Positions 35,550 to 45,809 of a DNA stretch of 64,000 nt are shown piece after piece. The position numbers were made by a program, and so were the translations under genes. The notes under the pieces are model-generated. The model was not told the origin of the DNA. It was given only the letters and a program-made list of their open reading frames with translations, and made no database searches. Origin of the DNA: Merluccius polli (lineage: Eukaryota > Chordata > Actinopteri > Gadiformes > Merlucciidae); contig JAOPHQ010005441.1 in NCBI GenBank assembly GCA_030340625.1, positions 107,323 through 171,322 of the forward strand. Direction: 5' to 3'. Each line of letters starts with the position of its first letter. Within the stretch, counting starts at the first letter, position 1.

Positions 35550-37660
35550 ATATAAAAAAAGGCGAAACCTGAATTGTTGGGGGTTTTAGGTCATTGTTCC
35601 TTTCTGCCCCATCAGGTTGAATTATTTTTTTTTTTTACGGGCAATAATATATTGGATTTTTACAAGGCTTTGCTAAGGCGGTTGCATTAGATTATTGGAA
35701 ATATCGGGAAAAAATATACCAATGAAAGGGAAGCAACGCTACAATGGAAAACGACAAATGGGGTCATTCAAACAATAAAATCTACGTGCAAGAAAAGTCA
35801 GAAAACATGTCTTTACAATCGGCACAATCTCTCCTGGTAAAAGCAAGGAAGGTTGTTGCTGGAAGAAGGAAAATGAAAGCCCTCTAATGCGTGCAACGCT
35901 CGCTGAAGAGCACATGGTCCACCTTGAACGAGGAGGCTCTGACCGAGAGAGCGAGAAAGCGAGAGAGCGAACCCATTTCAATGGCTGCTTCATAACAACC
36001 CCAACTTTGAAGATATGAATAAATGTTAGGATTTGATTTCATGTTCCCAGGGGCTTTAAGTTGGATATGGTGGCTCAGTGGGGGGGGGGGGGAATACATG
36101 GGAATCTTTTGATTAGATTGTGGGAGTGCTCTTATCAGAATCAAACATTTTCTATTTTAAGTAACACACTGTATTTCCAAGTCTTACACACACACACACT
36201 GGAGACGACTCCTCCGTTGGATGATAGAGTATACAAAAATCAACCCCATTTAATTCGATTTTTCGTACAGATTCTATGTTTGCCTATCCAACCATCTTTT
36301 TCATTATTCGTCATTTTGTATTAATACAATTGGAAGACGATATGAAATTGTGGGTGTGCATACAAATTCAATAATGGCATAAATAAAAGGGAAGACGATT
36401 TGAAGAAGTTGACGAGAATAACGATTTGTGTAATATATTGTTATTGCAAATCATATATTTTAATTGTATTTAAATCATGCCGGCAGGCTAATGAGGGTAT
36501 AGCATTCTCTTCATCATAGCCATTAAAAAAAAGAGACTAAACCTGCCAATAAAGCACGTCTATGCAAAACCTTTTTGTGAGGCTACGACTGGGAATTATT
36601 ACGTCTAATAATGACCTCGGTGTTGCTTATGAATTGAAAAACTGCATTAATCATTTCCTCAAAGTGTTGTGTGCTTTGTTGTCGATGCCCCGCATTTCAG
36701 ATTAACGTGACTCGTGCGTGGATTCTAGATAACAACTCATACCCAATATCACAGCCCGCTCTATAGTCATATTTTTTTGAGGCCACAAATGAAATGAAGC
36801 GGTATTTCTGAGACCACGCAGGGAGTTGCGTCGTGTGCTATGGGTGCGTGATCACCGCATGCAGGGAACGTGTGTGGATACTGCATGCCTAACGCCACAA
36901 GTCAAGTACAGGTTATTCGTAGAGACCTTAATCACAGTTACAGTCTCCTAGGTCTCATTTTACGACGCCCCCTTACCCGAAGCCCTCTAAACCGCAAACC
37001 TTGAGAAGACCATAGACCGTAAGGACCACAGCAGAGGGATCCCTCCTCCCGGCGATGGTTAGGGATGCACTAGGTGCCGATGGTGAGACGTACTGTAGAA
37101 CGGTAGCATAAAACAAAAGCAGACACAAAAGGTACTACAAACTAGATAAGTAATAGGTTAAAGAAAAATCTGTTATGATCGTGGGCTAGTCTTTCTAGTC
37201 TTTCTGTCCTAACCAAGAGCAAGTTCGCAATTTGAAAACGATTGCCGCCATGGACTGCTACCATGCATCCCAAATGCCAATGAACACATCTGTAGGGCAG
37301 ATGGAGGACGCAGGGATTCTGAACCAAAACGAGTCGTTTCTTTCCAAAAAGACGACAACTGTTGCTACAACGCTGAGCTTCAGACAGGAATGCACTTAGG
37401 GTGACTAGGCGCGTGGAGGGCCCTTCTCCGATTGCGTGAGGACACTGTTAAAACAACGCTGGCAGGGCTGGCGGCGAACCTTGGGGATCCCAATCGATGC
37501 TTCATGTTTCTCCCGTAGTGTCGTAGTGTGACCTGTTTAAATGCACGTGATTTGCGCTCGCCAAGGAGCGAATATCAGTACCGAACTCTGGGTTTCGGCT
37601 AGTAGCACCGACCTTTATTGCTGAGAGTTGGGCTAATTCCATATTAGCGATAATATGGTT
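35550..37660. other. repeat-poor intron sequence
   Basis: Unique AT-rich sequence, with 13 G at 36080-36092 and a short CA run at 36186-36200. 36470-36740 is a candidate conserved element (see findings). No exon is recognised. Confidence 0.5.
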
Positions 37661-37680
37661 GTGCTGTTTTCATTAAACGA

Positions 37681-37681
<1 letters not shown>

Positions 37682-37714
<33 letters not shown>
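37682..37714. repeat. (CA)n microsatellite
   Basis: A pure CA array of about 16 units. Confidence 0.95.
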
Positions 37715-37715
<1 letters not shown>

Positions 37716-37878
37716 GTGAAAATACAATTTTTAAAACTAACATGATAGCTAAATATTGCGTATCTATAATTGTACATCGTACATTGTCACATGTACCCAA
37801 AGTACTTAGGGATTTGACATTCTGGATCTGTAGAATCTGTTGTCATGGTAACACTCACTGGTAAAGGTTTCACACCTA

Positions 37879-37905
37879 TAGTCTATGCATATATTGCATA
37901 GACTA
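37879..37905. other. perfect 11-bp hairpin
   Basis: TAGTCTATGCA and TGCATAGACTA are exact complements around a TATAT loop. It is not built from simple repeat, so chance alone is less likely. Confidence 0.7.
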
Positions 37906-38093
37906 CAGTTTGGTTTTAAATTATTTTTTTCTTCTTCAATCAAACTTGTGAAAAGATTTTCTTCCACAAACTGTCAAAACTTGTTAACAGGTATTTTTTA
38001 AAATGGTCCGGATTCAGTAAGAGTTTAAATGAAAAGGTTTTGGACTGTAAATACCATGAGAAAAATAGAGTTGAAGTAAAATACAACCAACAT

Positions 38094-38219
38094 GATATTG
38101 AAGTACAGTACTTGAGCAGAAGTACATAGGACACTTTTCGATACTGAAGGAGAGTACTTGAGCAGAAGTACAAAGGACACTTTTCGATATTGAAGGACAG
38201 TACTTGGGGAAGTACATAT
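38094..38219. repeat. 46-bp tandem repeat, ~2.8 copies
   Basis: Units start GATATTGAAG/GATACTGAAG at 38094, 38140 and 38186, a regular 46-base spacing. Each contains AGTACTTGAGCAGAAGTACA and GGACACTTTTC; the last is shortened (AGTACTTGGGGAAGTACA). Similar AAGTACTTGAGTA repeats are common in fish genomes. Confidence 0.85.
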
Positions 38220-38717
38220 TTTCCATGGTTTTAATTGGAGGGAAGCTGGAGGTTTAGGTTCAAACGTTTCCATTCTACATTTCCCCTGACACAGCCGAAA
38301 GACGGCTTTCATTATTCACCCCAAAAAGTTGCTCATTTTGCCTGTATTTGTCAAACTAAATGCAATTTGCATAGCTGTTGAAATAACTGAAGGTTATTAT
38401 GTAATGAAGTGTCTGAAGTATAGAACTATTTGAAGTGCAGGTAATTTAAAGCAAATAGCCACTACAAAACTAGCAGATTAACACAGACTTATTTGTCGTC
38501 TTTTCCAATAGATCTGTGTGTACTGTACAACGTGGACTATTGAACGGACCAAAAGCGGCTTGAACTGTTAAGATGTTAAGACCGGATCGATTGTGGCTCC
38601 TACACGATGTTCTGCCCCCGCGTTCAAATCAAAGGACGAATCAAACCAAACTGGAGGGTGTCGGCCCTTGTTAGCTTTGTTTTGGAAAATGACAACTATT
38701 ACAGCAATCACAAACTC

Positions 38718-38741
38718 CCTTACATCCTTCTGGATGTAAGG
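38718..38741. other. perfect 10-bp hairpin
   Basis: CCTTACATCC and GGATGTAAGG are exact complements around a TTCT loop. Confidence 0.7.
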
Positions 38742-38879
38742 CCATCTTGCCTCCATTCATCCTTTTCCAATGGAAGAGAAGCAATTGCCTCTTGATGTGG
38801 ACTTCCAAGGTTTCCAAGACATGATGTTTGTGTGTCTTTTGTGGTTCAGGCAGAAGCTGACTTTACTCTGGCAAGAATC

Positions 38880-39029
38880 AGAAACGCTTTATTGATCGCC
38901 AGGGAGAAATTGGGTACACACTTTGCTTGGGTATAGTACAATAGTATAACACCATTATGTATGTAGTACAATGGTACAACTCCATCATGTATATGTTATA
39001 CAATGGTAGTGTTATATCATGTATAGGTC
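38880..39029. repeat. fish dispersed repeat end plus ~30-bp tandem repeat
   Basis: AGAAACGCTTTATTGATCGC then CAGGGAGAAATTG (38880-38912) is the common fish TTTATTGATCCC...GGGAAATTG repeat signature. It is followed by three units of TAGTACAATRGTAYAAC...CAT(C)ATGTAT starting at about 38934, 38964 and 38996. Confidence 0.6.
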
Positions 39030-39930
39030 CTATATGTATTGGGATCAGGGCAGGCCTCCCATGGTTTATTTAAAAGTATAAGCAATGCCATCAGGGCGCT
39101 CTCACACATTGTAAACACCATGATCACTTACTGACACATATTGATAACCAAGTGACAAAACGTAACGACCACACTGCAATGCTAATTGAACCATTGGTAT
39201 GTTCTAGTGGGTTTTATTTTGTATAGCAGTAGTAGTATTAGTAGTAGGCCTAGTAGCACTACTGAGAAGAGTGGTTACCATAGCACCTACTCCTATATAA
39301 TAATAGTAGTACCGTAGTCCTAATTATGACAGTTGCAGTTGAAATAATGACACGAAAGTTTAGAAAGAAGCTATTAGTTTATATTAAATAATTGCATGGA
39401 GAGGCAACAGGGCAACAGGGAACTACAAATGAATACCAAACAATGGCGTACAAAGGGTGTTTATTTGTTCACGTTATAATTTGTTGAATTACTCGAATTA
39501 ATTAGACCCAGAGTGTTCTTTGGGTTACCTGGGGATCTCTATGAAATGCCATTGAAACAGCGTCGTTTTTCACCCTCACCAGCGCCGACACAAACTATCC
39601 CATTGTCCTCGCCACGGCAACCGGGCCATTAGCGGAGAAGGAACAGCTTCTCCAGACACACGAACCAAACCAGCCACCGGCCCACTCTGTTACCATTAAC
39701 ATACACACACAGACACACACACACCAAAAACAACACCAAACACGGCAAGCGAAGAGAGGGAGGGAAGGAGAGAGGAGCCGTGCCCCAGCAACGTGCCGAC
39801 ACGGTGGGTAATGGCGTGTAATTATCATTCTGTGTAGAACAGCCGGCATATTCGGCCCGTGTGACGTGTGCTAGTAAGGAAAAGGTTGCGGTGCGGTGAT
39901 CCGTAGCACCTTACCGCTGCCATCCCCCGT

Positions 39931-39951
39931 GGGGGGGGGGGGGGGGGGGGG
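39931..39951. repeat. poly(G) tract, 21 bases
   Basis: Twenty-one consecutive G followed by GAGGGGGAGGAGGAG. Confidence 0.9.
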
Positions 39952-40074
39952 AGGGGGAGGAGGAGCGCTGCACGCCAGGCTAATGGAGACGTCAGGGCCA
40001 CGCACACGAGAGGAGGGAGCCGAGGAATTTTCTTCTGAATGTGCGCGTCGGCGTGAAGAATACGGATGTGTGTG

Positions 40075-40078
<4 letters not shown>

Positions 40079-40106
<28 letters not shown>

Positions 40107-40327
40107 AATAATGTGTGTCATGTATACGGCAATATACACACACTGCTTGTATCATGGGTGTGTGTATGGCAATGTGCACACCGTGCATGTATACATTTAT
40201 GTGTATTAGCAATGCACACTTGGTGCTTGTGTGGATGTATGTGTCTGGCAAAGTGCATGTTGTGCTTTACATATATGGCAATGCACACACTGTGCTTGTA
40301 GTAATGTATGTGGTATGTGTGTGGCAA

Positions 40328-40377
<50 letters not shown>

Positions 40378-40570
40378 GTTTTGCATTTTTTCCTGCTTTC
40401 ATCAATGTATGTGTATAGCAATGCAATGCACACTTTGTGTTGGTATTGATGCATGCATGTTTAGATTTGCATGTTTTGAGCATGTATTAATGTGTGTGTG
40501 TGTTTATATTAATGTATTCATGAACTGCACGCGTATAGCAATGTGCACATGTATATGTATTTGTATGATT
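40079..40570. repeat. ~40-bp minisatellite interleaved with (CA)n
   Basis: CA arrays sit at 40079-40106 and 40328-40370. Between and after them a GGCAAT(G)YRCACAC...TGCTTGT...ATGTGT unit recurs with its GGC/AGC at 40128, 40168, 40208, 40247, 40277, 40323, 40417 and 40537. The first four are spaced almost exactly 40 bases; later copies are irregular. Cys/His/Val-rich frames in all directions are artefacts of this array. Confidence 0.75.
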
Positions 40571-40599
40571 AGATGAACATCTGACAATCTGTTTCTAAA

Positions 40600-41040
40600 C
40601 CTTGGAGAGGGGCTGGTAGAAGCAGCAGGGCTATATATATAAGCGCCGTGGATACAGAACGGTATTTATAGCATGTTGATTATGTAACCAGGCTGATACG
40701 ATACACTGAATGCGCTGGCCATTATCTTAGACATTGAACTGGCACAACGTGCTCATTTCTCCGCAGAACCTCGCTACTTTTTCTTCTTCTTTGATGTCTG
40801 TTTTTTTTTTTAAGACAACAGACCTCAAAATCCTCTGCTTGCCAGACTTTTCATCGCCTTGAGCACACCTTCGGTAGATAGCCGTGGCCCTCTTGGATGG
40901 AAACGAAACACACACACGGCCAGAGAAAACATGAAATCTTTGTTCTGTCTACATTCAAACAGAACATGCGTGTCAAGTCCAACACTGAATAGAAAAAAAA
41001 CATGGTCTATATGCAAGCTATACATGCCTGTACATGTGTT
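40600..41040. other. unassigned intron sequence
   Basis: Unique sequence, with poly(T) at about 40800 and a short CACACACA. Nothing is recognised. Confidence 0.5.
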
Positions 41041-41042
41041 GC

Positions 41043-41180
41043 ATTACAACTAGGGCTGTCACGATTCTCCAAATCCACGATTCGATTTGACTTTCGATGT
41101 TAAGGTCACAATTTCGATTCTCGATTTAAAGAAACGATTAAAAGAGGACTAATCGAAATCATGACAGCCCTAATTACAAC
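41043..41180. mobile_element. complete hAT-type MITE with 8-bp target duplication
   Basis: The 122-bp element at 41051-41172 begins TAGGGCTGTCACGATT and ends AATCATGACAGCCCTA, an inverted repeat of about 16 bp with one or two mismatches. It is flanked by a perfect 8-bp direct repeat ATTACAAC (41043-41050 and 41173-41180). An 8-bp duplication with TAGGGCTG ends is typical of non-autonomous hAT transposons of fish. The interior has only GATTCGATTT-like repeats and no coding capacity. Confidence 0.9.
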
Positions 41181-41636
41181 ACACGGTAGATTGTATTTGG
41201 TTTTGTTGAGTAAATAAATACATAAAACTGAGCCAGCGTATTTTGAAATCGTCGACATGGCACAGGGCACTTTGGGGAGTAAAACAGCAGGGCACCCAAG
41301 ATACACACAGGATGTGTAAGTACACATAAACAGAATGAAAGGAAGAAAGGAAGGAAGACTACATTAACTCGTATATTTCAGTTTCTAGAGCAAACCTGTC
41401 CTGCAGTTTGCTAAAGTGCGATTTAAAATATGGTGTCTCTTGTGGTCTCGCCACAGGAGCCACCATATTTTAGCAAGAACAAGATTGTAGGTCAAACAGC
41501 CACTGACCCACCTTTATCACAATACATATGAACGAGTTCAGCTGTAAACAGTTCTCCAGCAACACAGTATTGCATAGTATTGCATCCTATATGTTCTCAG
41601 AACAATATGAGAATACTAACAAATGAGTCATATACT

Positions 41637-41825
41637 ATTCGGTCGTTTAGCAGGCGCTTTTATCCAAAACAACTTGCTAATAATTCAGATATAGGTCATT
41701 ATAATGAGGAGGTAGGGTGATGGGCATCTTGCTCAAAGATGCCTACACGTAGGCTGCAGACATTGGGGGATTGAACCCAGTACCCTTTGGCGAGTCCTAA
41801 TCTTGTGCGGTAAAACACAGTTTCC
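41637..41825 (-). mobile_element. tRNA-derived SINE, near full length, minus orientation
   Basis: Reverse reading gives ACTGGGTTCAATCCCCCAAT (box B), CTGCAGCCTACGTGTAGGCA, CTTTGAGCAAGATGCCCATC, CCTACCTCCTCATTATAATG and the tail TTGGATAAAAGCGCCTGCTA. The module order is the same as the copy at 15718. It is the best preserved copy in the window. Confidence 0.85.
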
Positions 41826-42066
41826 ACAGTCTCTTTTTAAAGCAGAGAATCATAAACCAACGTGTAAATGCTGGGGGATATTAGGATATTGGACTGGTTT
41901 AAAAGAAGATGTGTGGGCAACAGCCAGCTAGCATCCCAATGGAGCCTTCCAGTATGTTTACAAATGTTTGGCTGTAAGCAACGCTTGAGGGCTTCATTGC
42001 AAATGAAATGAATCCTGAGACAGCATGCCTTCATTCTCATTGTCAGCTAGCGTCGAAATAAAATAC

Positions 42067-42092
42067 TGTGGCGTGTGTGTGTGTGTGTGTGT
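42067..42092. repeat. short (GT)n
   Basis: A GT array of about 12 units. Confidence 0.85.
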
Positions 42093-42397
42093 TGCCTCAG
42101 TCCGACCTGTTGGACTGATTAGACTCTGCGGCCGGGCGAGGCTGCACACCTGTGGTGCATGAGCAATCACGGCACCCGGGATAAATCAGCTATCACCACA
42201 CACACACACTCAGGGAGAGAGCCTCTGTCATGACTGCATTTACCACCTGCTCTGGCTGCACCATCTTGCCATCTCCAATAAACTGGGACGATATACTACA
42301 TCTACCTGTGTCCTGTGTCGGAGGAGCCCAGCCCCTTAGGTGGTGTGTGGTAGCGGTCAACTGCCACTTACAATCTAGCAGCATTATCTACTATTAC

Positions 42398-42476
42398 TAT
42401 TTAGTTATTTAGCAGATGTTTTTATCCGGTGACTTTCAGTGAATACAGATACGGACGTCATGGAGGAGCAGGTAGA
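42398..42476 (-). mobile_element. SINE 3' half, minus orientation
   Basis: TTAGTTATTTAGCAGATGTT and TTTATCCGGTGACTTTCAGT, then GGAGGAGCAGGTAG, match the tail and body of the family in reverse. The tRNA head is absent (5' truncated). Confidence 0.65.
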
Positions 42477-42479
42477 AAA

Positions 42480-44932
42480 ACGATTCAGTTGGAGAAATTG
42501 GTTTGGCAGAACTTCACAGGCAGGCAGCCATGATGGTTGACACACAGCAAAGTGGTTGTAGACCACTTTACCTTCCCGCCGTTAGTTTGGCCTGGTAACC
42601 CTCTTGGGAGCTACTCTTGTGGGTGTACCATGATGTGAATGACATAATAGGAACACACAGCATGAGGGGCGCTGGCGTGGGCTCTTGTAGACGAGGGACC
42701 ACCAGGGAGCACTCTCGACGTGTGCGTGCAATCACTTCGCTGTTCTCCTCCTGAACAGACTGCACCGGAGACCTCCTCCCCGATGGAGCCAAACACTCAT
42801 GGTTGCTTGGCGTGGCGTTAAGGCGTACAACATCTGACAATGGGTGTCCACCCTACCCATAGTGCTTTGTACCCACTGTGGTTTCCTACAAAGGCCTGCT
42901 ATGGATTCCCTACGAGGCCATTAGTGCAAGATCACATTTGCGTTTTCTTTTTTGTCATATCTTGGGGCACTTGCGTAATGGAGTGATATTTTAGTCTCGA
43001 ATTCAGTTGACATTTTGCTACACCTCATTTGCTCTCAGTCACAAATGGTCAAAGTCAACAGAAATAATGGGAATTTGTTTAAATGACCCCCATTTTACCA
43101 TGTAATGGCAATTTAACCACTGCTATATACTCTTTAAAAACGTGTGTGCAATCCATAGCACAAAATACAGCTTAATGTTCGGAGTGGGATTTCCAGTCCC
43201 TTCAGATTCACCACTGAAACAGCCAAACAGCGGAATGGGACATTTTCTGTGGCCGTTGATTTTATGATATTGAACCAGTGCTCTGATTGGCTGGTTCTTG
43301 ACTACATTTAGGAGCCCCAGTGAACACCAGCCAATCTACAAACACAATCAGCCAAGTTTTCAGCATGAAATGAGACTTGCAGAGCTTTCTGGTCCTTTTA
43401 GTTTGCCTCTCTGGCCATACAATTCGATTGGCTAAAATGACTCCCCAGGTGAGCATCAGGCCCAGTTCCATTGGAACAGGAAGTACAATGAGAAGTCGAC
43501 ATGTTTAGTCAAATAAAAGGGAGAGATTAAAGGAACTTTGGCAGCCAAGTGAGGGTAATTGATTTATAATTTATCAGCTTTTGGTGAGGGGAGGCCCCCC
43601 AGAGAGAGCTGGGATATATCTTGCAACAAACTCCCTGCTGTCCTTGTGAGTGTGCTTGATATGGACAGGCTGTCCCGCCAAGAGAGGGTGTTAAACATAC
43701 CGCTATCAATAGATTGTTCACATGTCTGACAGAGGTTTTACACAAGCAAAAAAGTGAAACTCTCAGACTGGTTCCTGATTAAATGAAATTGTCATGGCTG
43801 CCGCAGTGATCTATGATGCTCAGGGAAAGGCATAAAGCACCATAAATCTCGCTTTGTCCTGCCTTGAAATGTCAGCATTTGCTAAAATGAGCCTAGAGAT
43901 ACAGTTTTATTCCACAATGATAAAAGTGAGAAAGCAGACGCCGCTAGTCTTAAGACAGTGTTCCTCCCTAAGCAATAAAATCGCTGCTCTCTCATCAACA
44001 GACAACAGCACTCTGCCAGGGCATAGCGGGCAGAACCAAGGTCGAAGCCATCATACTTTACCACAGGACAACACACGTGAAAATACAATGCAAACTGCAC
44101 ACGCTGCCTAAGGAAAATCCTCTGAGGTGGTTAAAAAAAAAACAGCGTTATTCCAAGGGCGCAATTTCACGGGAAAGCACGGGACCTTTTGATTGAGACC
44201 ATCTGCACATTCGTCCTCGTATTATTGCATGCATCAGAACACCGTTTAAACTTTAAAAGCGTTTCTGTTCATCAATTCATCGGATAATTCTTAACAATAC
44301 GTATTATCATGGAGGCACAGGGGGAAAGAGCCAGAAATATTATGGTCCCAGCTGCTTCCTCTTCACACTCTGAGCGATCATCATCATCACGCCCCCTCCA
44401 TTATTCCAACTGCTCTGTTTAAGTCCTGAATAAATCTAGACTTTATCCAGCGCATAAAATGTAAACACATACCACTTTTAAAGTTCTGGCGTCAGCAACT
44501 TCCCAAACCCCAATCTCGAGGACACAAAGGAGGATTCTTCTTAGTACAGTGACTTAATTACCAGCAGCACTTATGCCGCGTAATACACCAGCTGAGACTG
44601 TAATGACTGCAGAGACACCAGCTGTGAACTATTAAGGACAGGATGGCAATGACCAGGCAAACCAGAAATCAGCCTCTTAGATTGCCCAGAGAATGCTGTA
44701 CTACAGTTGGGGCACAGGAACATACCGTAGCTTTGTTTTCTAACACATCATAGCACGTTGGGTTGTGTTTGATTGATCGATTGACGATGCGGGAGAAAAA
44801 AATATTGAGGTTTGACATTGATCTACTGGTGGTTGATCTACTGGCGGTTGAAGAATACATGAACATAAAGCCGCAGCAGAATATGTTGGCATGGCGTTTG
44901 GGGGAAATTGTTCAGAAATAATGTGTACTCAC
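42480..44932. other. unassigned intron sequence upstream of the exon 2 donor
   Basis: Unique sequence with no recognised repeat array. 44100-44660 is repeat-free apart from a short A run. No exon other than igsf21 exon 2 is seen. Confidence 0.5.
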
Positions 44933-45045
44933 CCTGTACCAAACAATCTCCCGGAGCCTCCCATCGGTTTTGAAGTTGCACTTGAGCGTGACGGTTTCCC
45001 CCACAACAACTGGAGGCAGGGGCTCGATGGTAACTGTCAAATATC
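44933..45045 (-). CDS. igsf21: igsf21 exon 2 (start of mature protein and first Ig-like domain)
   Basis: Internal exon read from 45045 down to 44933. After two bases finishing a Gly codon it encodes YLTVTIEPLPPVVVGETVTL followed by KCNFKTDGRLREIVWYR. It holds the B-strand Cys (LKCNF) and the C-strand Trp (VWY) of an Ig fold; the partner Cys is in exon 4. The acceptor is TTTCTTCCAG and the donor is GTGAGT. It is 113 bases, entering in phase 1 and leaving in phase 0 into VTDGG of exon 3. In vertebrate IGSF21 this segment follows the signal peptide directly, so exon 1 should encode only the signal sequence and the first base of the Gly codon. The + strand frame over this region is a shadow. Confidence 0.94.
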
Positions 45046-45780
45046 CTGGAAGAAAGTTAGAAAAGTGCACACGGGACATTGATTACTAAGGGATGTAATA
45101 ATGCAAAATAAAAACCAAAGCTAACTCTTTCAGATGCACATTTTGGTTTGTTTCATTCCCATTTGAAATGGAATGATTTGATTTTCAAAAGCCAAAGGGT
45201 CATGAATCATTCATGGTGTTTGAGTGAACACGTTGGGTGTTCACTTAATCCCCAATCTCTGCTTTTTAACGGCGGAGATTGACTGAGACCACGTGGTCTT
45301 TTTATGCAGCACCTAGTTCTTATTAAAAACCTGTAAAGTCAGACCACATTCCCATCTGGGAGAAGCCCGATATGTAGGCCTATTGGCTTCTATTATACGG
45401 CAGCAAGGTCTTAGGACACCTACACGTGTGTATTGGGAACAATAGGAGATGTGATGTATGTGATGTATGTACCTCCCCTCTGACACAGCATGTTCAAATT
45501 GATTTGAGTCACCAATAGACTGACAAAGTCAGTCTCTGAACGGTTCGCTATCCTAGAGACTGAGGACAATCTTTCAGGTTGTGTTGCTAAAATTGGGTGG
45601 ACACAATTAAGAGTTAAAAAAAAAATAACATTACACAACCAATCAAAGGTCTCAACTTATCTAATGTTGCTCGGGACGTCCATTTTCAATGTTTTAAAAA
45701 GCTGTCTCTGTGTTACAAAGTGATTTGCTATATCTCCAGCTTGGAAGCGAGATCTCTGATTGTCTGGTATGGTGAGACTA

Positions 45781-45802
45781 CACCACCACCACCACCACCA
45801 CC
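45781..45802. repeat. short (CCA)n
   Basis: Seven CCA/CAC units. Confidence 0.85.
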
Positions 45803-45809
45803 AAGGCTT

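Larger units (their letters stand above)
10405..44932 (-). other. igsf21: igsf21 intron 2
   Basis: A 34.5-kb phase 0 intron between exon 2 (donor GTGAGT at 44932-44927) and exon 3. No other exon with a recognisable product is seen on either strand. It contains most of the window's microsatellites, several minisatellites, SINE copies, a RecQ-type helicase fragment and a hAT MITE, each listed separately. The longer unassigned stretches within it are described in block entries. Confidence 0.85.
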
